This document shows positions 1 to 8,186 of a DNA stretch of 64,000 bases, one piece after another. Position numbers and translations under genes: made by a program. The notes beneath the pieces are model-generated. The model made no database searches. It saw nothing but the letters and a program-made list of their open reading frames with translations, and was not told the DNA's origin. Position 1 is the first letter of the stretch; each line of letters starts with the position of its first letter. Origin of the DNA: Faecalicatena contorta (lineage in GTDB: Bacteria; Bacillota; Clostridia; Lachnospirales; Lachnospiraceae); NCBI RefSeq assembly GCF_021531895.1, contig NZ_JAFBIX010000013.1, positions 1-64,000 on the forward strand, written 5' to 3'.

Positions 1-1
1 G

Positions 2-505
2 AATCTATTCGCTTACACTGGAGGCGCTACGTTGGCGGCAGCGGCAACAGGTGCAAGTGTGACACATGTAGATGCCTCAAAAGGAATGGTTGCATGGGCA
101 AAGGAAAATGCTGCTTCTTCTGGCCTTTCTGACAAACCGATTCGCTGGCTGGTAGATGACTGTGTAAAGTTTGTAGAACGTGAGATTCGAAGAGGCAATC
201 ATTATGATGCAATCATCATGGATCCTCCATCTTATGGCCGCGGTCCAAAAGGCGAGATCTGGAAGATCGAAGATGCTATTCATCCGCTGATTAAATTATG
301 TACACAGATTCTGTCAGATCAGCCACTGTTCTTTCTGGTCAATTCCTATACGACAGGACTTGCACCGGCGGTTCTTACTTATATGTTAGGGACAGAATTA
401 AAACAATTCCATGGAACCGTAGATTCTCAGGAAATTGGGCTTCCGGTCACTCACTCAGGTCTGGTTCTTCCCTGTGGAGCTTCCGGCCGCTGGGAAGCAC
501 GCTAA
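2..505 (+). CDS. Class I SAM-dependent methyltransferase, 3' part
   Basis: The open frame enters from the left edge, so the start and N-terminus are missing. The first visible residues, NLFAYTGGATLAAA, form the glycine-rich SAM-binding motif I, followed by the acidic motif II (VTHVDASKG). A DPPSYGRG motif near residue 75 is the DPPxxxR-type catalytic motif of RlmI/RlmK-like RNA cytosine methyltransferases and related enzymes. The C-terminus is complete and ends just before a hairpin shared with the convergent HAD gene. The family normally has roughly 280-400 residues, so about half is absent. The substrate, rRNA or another target, cannot be settled from this fragment. Confidence 0.85.
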   Translation, partial: NLFAYTGGATLAAAATGASVTHVDASKGMVAWAKENAASSGLSDKPIRWLVDDCVKFVEREIRRGNHYDAIIMDPPSYGRGPKGEIWKIEDAIHPLIKLCTQILSDQPLFFLVNSYTTGLAPAVLTYMLGTELKQFHGTVDSQEIGLPVTHSGLVLPCGASGRWEAR

Positions 506-536
506 TCAAAGCTTAGGAATTGGATTCCACAAATAT

Positions 537-592
537 AAAAGGCAGCTACCTTTGTCATGGTCATCGATCAGACATTGGCATCTGCCTTTTTA
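537..592. terminator. Bidirectional terminator-like hairpin
   Basis: An AAAGGCAG arm and a CTGCCTTT arm with a T-rich right flank sit between the converging ends of the methyltransferase and HAD genes. The left flank is A-rich, so the structure could work in both directions. The loop is long, about 35 nt, and contains further short complementarity. Confidence 0.6.
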
Positions 593-594
593 TT

Positions 595-1290
595 CTACTT
601 TATATTAATCATTCTTTTTCTACTTTTCAATTTTTCCAAGATTCCGATCACACCCAGAAGTGTATCACATGTTCCATACAGAAGAGCGTCGATTTCTGGT
701 GTCGGAGCTACAAGATCCGGTATCATGATTGGCTTCATGCCAGCTGCATATGCGGCACGGATACCTGCCGGTGCATCTTCCAGCGCAATACAGTTCACAG
801 GATCTGCACCAATGCTGTCACAAGCTTTCAGGTAGATCTCGGGATCCGGTTTTGCATGCTGCACCATATCCCCAAAGACTCCAGCATCAAAAAAATCATA
901 TATCTTAGCCGCTTTCAGATTTTTTAAGGCATACTCTTTCCGAGAAGAAGTTGCTATCGCCATTCGATACCCATTCACCTTCCCATATTCCAGCAATTTT
1001 CTTGCACCGTTCTTCATAGGAAGACCTTCTTCATTTACTATCTTATAGAACCAGATTCTTGCCTGCTTTGCAAACTCCTCGCACGGGAAATCCTCCGCAA
1101 TTGTATTGCGAAAATAATGATTTCTTCCTGCCAGATTCATCCCCAACGTATGGTATATCGTCTCTCCCATATGTTCCAGTCCGAGCTGATTGCCGGCTTC
1201 TTCCCAGGAACGCTGTACAATTCGCTCAGAATCAAACAGAAGACCATCCATATCAAACACAATTGCTTCTATCATAGATCCGTCATCCAT
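595..1290 (-). CDS. HAD-superfamily phosphatase / beta-phosphoglucomutase-like
   Basis: This is a 231-residue cytosolic HAD hydrolase. The catalytic motif I, DMDGLLFD, lies near residue 13. Motif II is the ATSS segment near 115, and motif III/IV is in the ALEDAPAGIRAA segment near 165. An alpha-helical cap follows motif I, as in beta-phosphoglucomutase and phosphoglycolate phosphatase relatives. The start chosen overlaps the stop of the upstream 53-residue ORF as TGATG, implying translational coupling. An internal ATG five codons later (MIEAIVFD) is an alternative. The substrate cannot be told from sequence. Confidence 0.85.
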   Translation of the reverse strand: MDDGSMIEAIVFDMDGLLFDSERIVQRSWEEAGNQLGLEHMGETIYHTLGMNLAGRNHYFRNTIAEDFPCEEFAKQARIWFYKIVNEEGLPMKNGARKLLEYGKVNGYRMAIATSSRKEYALKNLKAAKIYDFFDAGVFGDMVQHAKPDPEIYLKACDSIGADPVNCIALEDAPAGIRAAYAAGMKPIMIPDLVAPTPEIDALLYGTCDTLLGVIGILEKLKSRKRMINIK

Positions 1291-1451
1291 CAGAACTCTA
1301 TGCCACGTCCAAGGGCATCTTTCAGATAACTTGATACATCTTCCAGCTTACGGATAATTTCCATCTTCTCTTCCCACTCGTCGCCTTCCATATCCTTATT
1401 CACCAGACATTGCTGAATATGCTTTACTTCTTTAATCAGTTCTTCTGTCAT
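1290..1451 (-). CDS. Small acidic protein, 53 aa
   Basis: A short frame starts with MTEELIKEVKHIQQ and ends in LGRGIEF. It has a strong Shine-Dalgarno run of five G seven bases before the ATG. Its stop codon overlaps the start of the HAD gene in a TGATG arrangement. It is charged, predicted helical, and has no membrane segment or cysteine motif; one cysteine is present. I do not recognise a family. The RBS quality and exact coupling to the next gene argue that it is translated. Confidence 0.6.
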   Translation of the reverse strand: MTEELIKEVKHIQQCLVNKDMEGDEWEEKMEIIRKLEDVSSYLKDALGRGIEF

Positions 1452-1519
1452 AGGAATACCCCCTTTTGCTCAACGTGATCTGTCATCATTTACATTTATA
1501 GTATACCATACTTTTCTAC

Positions 1520-2041
1520 TTATTGCCCGTTCATTTCCTTACAAAATACATATCGTGGCAAACCGCCGTATTTTTCAGTCTCAAGCAAAATCTTGTAGCC
1601 TAATTTCAGAAAATTATTCACACTATATCTGTTTTCCGGATGGGCAGTTCCCATTAGATAACGATATCCTTGCTGCAATACGATATCTTCTCCTGCTGAC
1701 ATCAGCTGTCTCTGAATTCCTCTTCCTGTATATTCTGGAAGTACCGCTGCCGATTCCATATGTGCGACCATCAAGCTTTCCTGTTTTGTCAGATTCAAGT
1801 ATTCTCCCAGATTATCTTTGGCGTCTTTCGGATAACGAACCAAAAGAAATCCTGCTGTCTTTTTGTCTATCAGCGCTTTTAATACAAAACCTTCTTGGTC
1901 TATATGTCTTCTTACATAAGCTTCATCATCCATGCTGTACCACTTTGCATCCTCGACCAGCCGACTGGCCGTTGTCATAATCTTCATAATCTCTGGAACA
2001 TCCGCCTGTTCTGCATAACGGATTTGAATTGTCTGCTCCAT
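1520..2041 (-). CDS. GNAT family N-acetyltransferase
   Basis: This 173-residue protein transfers an acetyl group from acetyl-CoA to an unknown acceptor. The acetyl-CoA binding motif is visible as PEYTGRGIQRQL around residue 100, with the typical preceding strand (MESAAVLPEY). The start at MEQT is chosen because an AGGAGAG ribosome binding site precedes it. A longer frame starting MRFRG begins inside the upstream antiporter gene. It follows the antiporter by 13 bases, so the two are probably cotranscribed. The acceptor substrate is unknown. Confidence 0.82.
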   Translation of the reverse strand: MEQTIQIRYAEQADVPEIMKIMTTASRLVEDAKWYSMDDEAYVRRHIDQEGFVLKALIDKKTAGFLLVRYPKDAKDNLGEYLNLTKQESLMVAHMESAAVLPEYTGRGIQRQLMSAGEDIVLQQGYRYLMGTAHPENRYSVNNFLKLGYKILLETEKYGGLPRYVFCKEMNGQ

Positions 2042-2054
2042 CCTCTTCTCTCCT

Positions 2055-3656
2055 CTAAATCTCATCTCCTATAAGTACCAGCATATCTCCCTCCACAATC
2101 CGGCTCTCTCCTGTGGGTGCAAAAGAATGTCCCTTACGTTTTATCAAAACAATTCTTGAATGTGGAAGTTCCAGTTCATTCAACTGCCGGTTGTTCCACT
2201 TATGTTTCTTGTCGACATAGACCTCTTTCATTGCAATTGGCCGGGACCCCTGATATTCAACGGCACTCATAATTAATATATCTTCTTCCTCCAGAATTGT
2301 ACTTCCCCTTGGAATGACCTGCTCTTCTCCTCTTCGGATATATGCAATCCGCATCTGTGGCGGCAATATTATACTCTGTATCTGCCGGCCGATCCATTCA
2401 TGCCCTTTTTCAAGCGTCAAGGCTACAAACTGCAGTGAAGATTCTTCCGCATAATCATTGAATGTCTTCATGACATCCTGACTGTTGTCGATCATATGCA
2501 ATCTTCTGGATATCAAAGGAAGTAATGAACCCTGTACTCCAATTGAGAGAAGTACTACACAGAATACAATATGAAACACATCATTCTTCGTATATGCATC
2601 ATCCACCGTTACCATAATTGCAAATACGATAGAGGCCGCACCTCGAAGCCCTGCCCAGGAAACGACTGACTGCTGAGAGAGATTAGAGCGAAAAACCGAT
2701 AACAATGGGCATACTGCCAATGGTCTTGCAATAAACGTAAGAAATAGGAATATTGCAATTGCCGGGAGCAGAATTGATGGCATTTGTGATGGAAATGCAA
2801 GTAACCCCATCAAAAAGAATACCAGCATCTGCATCAATCCTGTTGCACCGTCAAAGAAATGTACCATTCGTTTTTTATCCGGAAGGGTTACATTTCCCAA
2901 CACAAGTCCCACAATGTAAGTACTTAGATAACCATTTCCGCCGAGTAAAGACGGAAATGTATACGCCATCAATGCAATCGCAACCACAAATATCGTGTCA
3001 AAACCAGAAGTTTCAAAATCAATGTGTCGAATCGCCCACATACCAATCCAGGCAATCAACATCCCTACAATCAGTCCCACTAAGACTTGCTGCAGCACTG
3101 TTGTCATAATACTTACCGGCGTACCGCTCTCTCCACGCATCACAGATAGAATAAGCACCGTCAACATATATGCCCACGGATCATTACTTCCACTTTCCAA
3201 CTCAAGAAGAGAGGCTGTTCCATATTTTAAATTCAATTGCTTGGATCGCAGCACCGAGAATACTGAAGCTGCATCAGTAGAACTCAAGACCGCTCCAATC
3301 AGAAGACTCTCCAGCCATTCGAAATGAAGCATATGATAACAGAATACTCCGACAAGAAATGCTGTTATAACAACACCCAAAGAAGACAACATAAGAGCTT
3401 TTGGTGCAACTACCCTTGCCTCTTTCCAATTGGTGCCAAACCCACCATAGAACATAATAAAAATCAACGCGATCGTACACACCCGCTCTACCAAAACAAA
3501 ATCATCAAAATGTATCTTAAAGATTCCATCCGAGCCAAAAGCAACTCCAAGCAAAATAAACGCCAGAAGCACGGGAACCCCCATTCTATTCGATAATTTG
3601 TTACATAATACACATGTCACAATCACAATGGACACAAGCGCAAGTAATATAAGCAT
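2055..3656 (-). CDS. Potassium/proton antiporter, CPA1 type with TrkA-C domains
   Basis: This 533-residue membrane protein exchanges a monovalent cation for protons. Residues 1 to about 380 form 11-13 hydrophobic helices of the sodium/hydrogen exchanger fold. These include the STDAA segment and the downstream LESGSNDP motif that carries conserved acidic ion-binding residues. Two cytosolic RCK/TrkA-C modules follow at about 400-470 and 477-533. This layout matches the NhaP2/CvrA group (COG3263), which usually moves K+. An AGGTGG ribosome binding site precedes the ATG. The downstream GNAT gene follows by 13 nt. Confidence 0.88.
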   Translation of the reverse strand: MLILLALVSIVIVTCVLCNKLSNRMGVPVLLAFILLGVAFGSDGIFKIHFDDFVLVERVCTIALIFIMFYGGFGTNWKEARVVAPKALMLSSLGVVITAFLVGVFCYHMLHFEWLESLLIGAVLSSTDAASVFSVLRSKQLNLKYGTASLLELESGSNDPWAYMLTVLILSVMRGESGTPVSIMTTVLQQVLVGLIVGMLIAWIGMWAIRHIDFETSGFDTIFVVAIALMAYTFPSLLGGNGYLSTYIVGLVLGNVTLPDKKRMVHFFDGATGLMQMLVFFLMGLLAFPSQMPSILLPAIAIFLFLTFIARPLAVCPLLSVFRSNLSQQSVVSWAGLRGAASIVFAIMVTVDDAYTKNDVFHIVFCVVLLSIGVQGSLLPLISRRLHMIDNSQDVMKTFNDYAEESSLQFVALTLEKGHEWIGRQIQSIILPPQMRIAYIRRGEEQVIPRGSTILEEEDILIMSAVEYQGSRPIAMKEVYVDKKHKWNNRQLNELELPHSRIVLIKRKGHSFAPTGESRIVEGDMLVLIGDEI

Positions 3657-3709
3657 TCAGCCACCTCCATCCTTATTTTAACATATATAATATCAGAAAG
3701 AAATCCAAT

Positions 3710-3738
3710 TTTACTCCTCTGATGATTTATGTTAGAAT
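3710..3738 (+). promoter_or_regulatory. Sigma-A promoter for yfcE
   Basis: TTTACT and TAGAAT hexamers are separated by 17 bases, with the start codon of the YfcE-like gene about 32 bases downstream. The site lies in the divergent gap with the antiporter gene. Confidence 0.55.
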
Positions 3739-3770
3739 AAGGTACATGATGAGAAAGAGAGGTACTTTAC

Positions 3771-4301
3771 ATGAAATTAATGATTGCATCAGATATTCAT
3801 GGTTCCGCATATTATTGTAAAAAAATGATAGAAGCTTACCAGAAAGAACAGGCAGACAAATTATTGCTGTTGGGGGATATTCTATATCATGGTCCCAGAA
3901 ATGATCTGCCGAAGGATTATAATCCAAAAGAAGTAATTGCTATGCTGAATCCTTTGAAGCAAGAATTATTGTGCGTTCGGGGTAATTGTGATACCGAAGT
4001 GGATCAGATGGTTCTGGAATTTCCGATTCTGGCTGACTATTGCTTTCTGGAATTAGACGGACAGACAATCTTCGCCACACACGGGCACCATTTCAATCCA
4101 CAGAATCCGCCGATGTTAAAAGACGGGGATATCTTGCTGAATGGTCACACTCATATTCCGGCTAACCAGAACATGGGCGATTATATCTATATGAATCCTG
4201 GCTCTGTATCCATTCCAAAAGGAAACTCCGCCCATGGATACATGATCTATGACGGAGCTTTTATCTGGAAAGATCTGGATGGTAATATCATCCCTGTCTA
4301 G
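3771..4301 (+). CDS. yfcE: YfcE-type metallophosphodiesterase
   Basis: This 176-residue cytosolic calcineurin-like phosphoesterase is of the YfcE/MJ0936 family, which hydrolyses phosphodiesters with a dinuclear metal centre. All metal ligand motifs are present in order: SDIHG near residue 8, GDILYHG near 36, RGNCD near 70, ATHGHH near 107 and NGHTH near 127. It is a full-length copy of the family. It has its own promoter and stands alone between a divergent antiporter and a convergent macrodomain gene. The physiological substrate is unknown for the family as a whole. Confidence 0.9.
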   Translation: MKLMIASDIHGSAYYCKKMIEAYQKEQADKLLLLGDILYHGPRNDLPKDYNPKEVIAMLNPLKQELLCVRGNCDTEVDQMVLEFPILADYCFLELDGQTIFATHGHHFNPQNPPMLKDGDILLNGHTHIPANQNMGDYIYMNPGSVSIPKGNSAHGYMIYDGAFIWKDLDGNIIPV

Positions 4302-4316
4302 GTTCCTCACATTCGA

Positions 4317-4829
4317 CTAAATGTCTTGTTCTTTTACTGCTTTTTCGTAATAAGAGAGAGTATTGCGATCAAAGCACACCATCTGCACTACTTCGATTTC
4401 CGGATGCTCTGTGCAAAAGCTGCAGATGGCACTTACCGCAATCGGTGCCGCTTTTTCTAACGGGAAACCATAGATTCCTGTACTGATTGACGGAAATGCA
4501 ATACTTTTACATCCAGCATCGACTGCCAGTTTCAGACAGTTTTCATAACAATTATGGAGCAATCTCTCTTCGTTATGCTGTCCACCATGCCAGACTGGCC
4601 CCGGCGTATGAATCACGTATCTGGCCGGAAGCCGGTAGCCCTTTGTAATCTTGGCTTCTCCCGTCTTACATCCACCCAGAGTCCGGCATTCTTTTAAAAG
4701 CTCTGGGCCAGCCGCCCTGTGAATTGCTCCATCTACGCCGCCTCCGCCAAGCAGAGACGTATTCGCCGCATTTGCGATTGCATCACAGGTACTCTTGGTA
4801 ATATCTCCTAACACTACTTGCAACTTCAT
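4317..4829 (-). CDS. Macrodomain O-acetyl-ADP-ribose deacetylase
   Basis: This 170-residue single macrodomain hydrolyses O-acetyl-ADP-ribose or removes ADP-ribose from proteins. The ligand-binding motifs are visible: an AIANAANTSLLGGGGVDGAIH segment around residues 16-38 with the catalytic Asn and Asp, and the diphosphate loop SISTGIYGFP near 115. It resembles the YmdB/MacroD group. It sits 34 bases downstream of the P-type ATPase gene on the same strand with its own TAGGAG ribosome binding site, so cotranscription is likely. No sirtuin partner is seen nearby. Confidence 0.9.
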   Translation of the reverse strand: MKLQVVLGDITKSTCDAIANAANTSLLGGGGVDGAIHRAAGPELLKECRTLGGCKTGEAKITKGYRLPARYVIHTPGPVWHGGQHNEERLLHNCYENCLKLAVDAGCKSIAFPSISTGIYGFPLEKAAPIAVSAICSFCTEHPEIEVVQMVCFDRNTLSYYEKAVKEQDI

Positions 4830-4863
4830 TTTCTATCATCTCCTACTATTGTTTTCTGGTTTC

Positions 4864-7296
4864 TTATGCCTTCTTATGAAAGATCTTCTTATGTAAATCC
4901 TGCATTCCACCAATCAACATCGTCAGATAACGAAGCACCGGTTCTGTTGCAATTGAAAATACCACAAACAGCATGATACATTTCGTAGACATTCCTGTAA
5001 TTGCAAATAAATCTGGCAGGAATATGCTGCAGGCCAGCAACCCGATGACGCAGCCTACCCATATCACAATTCGAAATACATTAAACGGTTGACAGATTCT
5101 ATACAGAATCATAAATCCGACAATTGCAAGCAGCATCGTAGCTGCTGTTGAGATGTCGGTTGCACCTACTGCAAAGATCTGCCCAAATACTACCAGAGAA
5201 CCTACTGCCAGAACATCCGTAAGAGCCGCCGGCAATGCCTTTAGAATTACATTTGGCAAAAAATGACCTTTAATAAGATCCTTATTCGGCTGCAATGCCA
5301 GGAAGAACGCAGGAACTCCTATCGTAAACATACTGATCAAAGATACCTGCGAAGGTTCCAGCGGATAAGTAATCATAAATACCACGGAGAACAAGGACAG
5401 CAGGAAAGAGAAGATATTCTTCACAAGGAACAGTGTTGCTGAACGCTGAATATTATTAACCACACGTCTTCCTTCCAACACAACGGATGGCATACAGGAA
5501 AAATCCGACTCTAACAATACCACCTGAGATGCCTGTGCTGCCGCATCGCTTCCTGACGCCATAGCCACACTACAGTCCGCATCCTTAAGTGCAAGTACAT
5601 CATTGACTCCATCGCCAGTCATTGCGACTGTCTTGCCCTGCTTCTTTAAAGCCTGTACAAACTGCCGCTTCTGTGCAGGAGTTACCCGTCCGAATACCGT
5701 ATATTTTGCGACCGCACGCTCCACATCTTCATCTGTTGTAAGCGTTGTTGCATCTATATATTCCTCTGCATTCTCAATACCTGCTTCTTTTGCAACTTCA
5801 GATACTGTCATAGGATTATCTCCAGAGATGACCTTTACTTCCACTCCCTGCTCTGCAAAGTAGGCAAATGTCTCTGGTGCTTCCTTTCGAATCGGGTTTG
5901 CAAGAAGAATATACCCCAGCGGTAGAACCTTCTCTGTCAACTTCGTTCCTTCCAGCGTTCCTTCATATGTTCCGAAAACCAACACACGATAGCCACGCTT
6001 TGCATAAGTCTGAATCTCCAGCCGATAAGTCTCATAGTCCTCACGCAGCACAAACTCTGGCGCTCCCAGTACGTAAGATTTTTCCTCAAACACGACTCCA
6101 CTGTATTTCGTCGCAGATGTGAATGGAATTGTACGAACTGCAACAGCTCCGGTTCCATCTTTAAAATATTCTTTCAGCGCTTCCATCGTACTGTTATCAC
6201 TGCCCATGGCCTTGACAAAGTCTCCGACCAATTTTTCCAGTTCTGGTGTTGTCTCCTTATCATATAATTGGGTCGGAACCAACTTCTTCACACTCATCGA
6301 ATTCTCTGTAATAGTTCCTGTCTTATCTACACACAGGACATTTACACGAGCCAGTGTCTCAATACTTTTCATATCATGAAGCAGCACCTTCTTCTTCGCC
6401 AGACGCATAGCACTTACAGCCAGAGCAACACTGGCCAAAAGATACAATCCTTCCGGAATCATGCCAATCACTGCCGCTACCATGGAAGTTATGCTATTGC
6501 GGAATGTCTCTCCATTAAAGAAGAATCCCTGAACGAACAACACAATTCCAATTGGAATCAGTGCCACCCCCACACACTTGACCAGTTTATCCAATGAACG
6601 AATCATCTCCGACTGTTCGCCCTTTTGCATCGCTTTCGCTTCCAACGTCAATTTTGAAATATAAGAATCCACTCCTACTGCTTCCAGCCGGGCATGGCAT
6701 TGTCCGGCTACCACAAAGCTCCCGGACATCAGATGCTCTCCGCATCTCTTGATAATCTCGTCCGATTCGCCGGTAAGCAAAGCCTCATTAACCCGCACTT
6801 CTCCTTCCACAACGACTGCATCTGCGCAGATCTGGTTGCCACTTTTAAATAGAACAATATCGTCCAACACTAATTCTTCCGAATCCACAACTGATTCTTT
6901 ACCCTCACGTACCACACTGGCATGCGGTGCATTCAGCATATTCAACTTTGCCAATACATTCTTCGACCGGATCTCCTGAATAATACCTATTAAAGTATTA
7001 ATGATGATCACCGGTAAAAACGTAAGATTCCGAAAAGAACCCACCAGGCAGAGTAGTATTGCCAGCACCAGAAATATCAAGTTAAAATATGTAAATACAT
7101 TCTCATGTATAATTTCCTTAGTAGTCTGCGCCGGAGGATCTACGGACAGATTCGACCAGCCTCCATCTCTGTGCTCCTGTACCTGCCTGTTTGTAAGGCC
7201 TTCTGTATATACCGGCTGGTAACGAGTCACCGGAGTTCGTTCTACTTCATAATCATATTCCCTTTCCTGTACTTCCTGTCTAGACTTCCACTTCAT
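4864..7296 (-). CDS. Cation-translocating P-type ATPase
   Basis: This 810-residue membrane ATPase has all P-type landmarks. They are the actuator TGES loop at about 175-178, the transmembrane PEGL motif at 281-284, the phosphorylation motif DKTGT with Asp324, and the TGDGVNDVLALKDAD hinge of the HAD domain near 545. Six C-terminal membrane segments follow. PEGL in helix 4 and the lack of an N-terminal metal-binding domain place it with the CtpE/CaxP-like group, linked to Ca2+ in characterised members. The ion here is inferred, not shown. An extended cytosolic N-terminus of about 60 residues precedes the first helix. An AGGAGG ribosome binding site supports the start. Confidence 0.88.
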   Translation of the reverse strand: MKWKSRQEVQEREYDYEVERTPVTRYQPVYTEGLTNRQVQEHRDGGWSNLSVDPPAQTTKEIIHENVFTYFNLIFLVLAILLCLVGSFRNLTFLPVIIINTLIGIIQEIRSKNVLAKLNMLNAPHASVVREGKESVVDSEELVLDDIVLFKSGNQICADAVVVEGEVRVNEALLTGESDEIIKRCGEHLMSGSFVVAGQCHARLEAVGVDSYISKLTLEAKAMQKGEQSEMIRSLDKLVKCVGVALIPIGIVLFVQGFFFNGETFRNSITSMVAAVIGMIPEGLYLLASVALAVSAMRLAKKKVLLHDMKSIETLARVNVLCVDKTGTITENSMSVKKLVPTQLYDKETTPELEKLVGDFVKAMGSDNSTMEALKEYFKDGTGAVAVRTIPFTSATKYSGVVFEEKSYVLGAPEFVLREDYETYRLEIQTYAKRGYRVLVFGTYEGTLEGTKLTEKVLPLGYILLANPIRKEAPETFAYFAEQGVEVKVISGDNPMTVSEVAKEAGIENAEEYIDATTLTTDEDVERAVAKYTVFGRVTPAQKRQFVQALKKQGKTVAMTGDGVNDVLALKDADCSVAMASGSDAAAQASQVVLLESDFSCMPSVVLEGRRVVNNIQRSATLFLVKNIFSFLLSLFSVVFMITYPLEPSQVSLISMFTIGVPAFFLALQPNKDLIKGHFLPNVILKALPAALTDVLAVGSLVVFGQIFAVGATDISTAATMLLAIVGFMILYRICQPFNVFRIVIWVGCVIGLLACSIFLPDLFAITGMSTKCIMLFVVFSIATEPVLRYLTMLIGGMQDLHKKIFHKKA

Positions 7297-7365
7297 ATAA
7301 CGGCCTCCTCACATGTATGTTAATAATTATACGCCAGGGAAATAGAGAATTCTATAAACATATTC

Positions 7366-8115
7366 TTAAAAATGTATTATGCTCCTCACTTCTTCCATCT
7401 TCGCCACCGTCTCAGGATTGGAATATGGGATTCTATTGATCAGGCGGTCTACATAGTTTTGTTCTCTTATGATCTGAAATGTCGCTTCGTAATTGATATC
7501 AAAAAAATATGCCAGATAAGATACCCAGTAATCCATCTTTGTTTTTCTGGTCTGAGAAAGAATAGATTCTTTTCTATAAACTTGTTCCATGACTTCTGGA
7601 CTGATCTTCGTCTTTCCTACTTCTTCAGCAGAGACTCCCAGCATGGTCTCAATTGGATCTTCCAGTTTGACACGGCAATTATCAAGCTTATCTGCATCCC
7701 GGATAATACGGGCATGCATAAGTTCTCGGGAATCTTCGATTCCTTCCAGCTTATAATCACTATGTTTTGCAATAGCCGTCCTTATAATAGAATCCCACGT
7801 ATTATCCTGCACAAACTGACGAATCATTCCTTCTTCGAACAATATCTGCACACCAAAACTGGCGTGGTCCATGGTATTCGGTTCAAAACTGTTGTATCGT
7901 TTCAACTGTTCGAATCTTCCCATATCGTGTAGCAAGCCTATCAGTTGTGCCAACTGCCTATCTTCTTCTGGCAGTCCCATTCTCTGGGTAATCTGGCGAC
8001 TACATTCTACCACGCCATATGTGTGCACAATCTTCAACCGTATCTTGTCATCGTCCCTGTCATAATGGTTCAGATAACATTCAAACTGCTTTTTTGCATA
8101 TTGTAAATCCATCAT
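7366..8115 (-). CDS. HD-domain phosphohydrolase
   Basis: This 249-residue cytosolic protein has an HD metal-dependent phosphohydrolase domain. Ligand residues can be seen in HTYGVVECSRQI near residue 30, in LLHDMGRFEQ near 62 and in HASFGVQIL near 83. A later conserved IRDADKLDN segment lies near 140. Such proteins hydrolyse nucleotides or cyclic nucleotides, but the substrate is not predictable here. It lies between recQ upstream and the P-type ATPase downstream on the same strand, with about 70 bases on each side. Confidence 0.85.
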   Translation of the reverse strand: MMDLQYAKKQFECYLNHYDRDDDKIRLKIVHTYGVVECSRQITQRMGLPEEDRQLAQLIGLLHDMGRFEQLKRYNSFEPNTMDHASFGVQILFEEGMIRQFVQDNTWDSIIRTAIAKHSDYKLEGIEDSRELMHARIIRDADKLDNCRVKLEDPIETMLGVSAEEVGKTKISPEVMEQVYRKESILSQTRKTKMDYWVSYLAYFFDINYEATFQIIREQNYVDRLINRIPYSNPETVAKMEEVRSIIHF

Positions 8116-8186
8116 GTTTCTCTACCCTCTTCTGTATCATTAATATGACAACATAGTAATTAATAATTCTCAACAGTGATTCTTGG

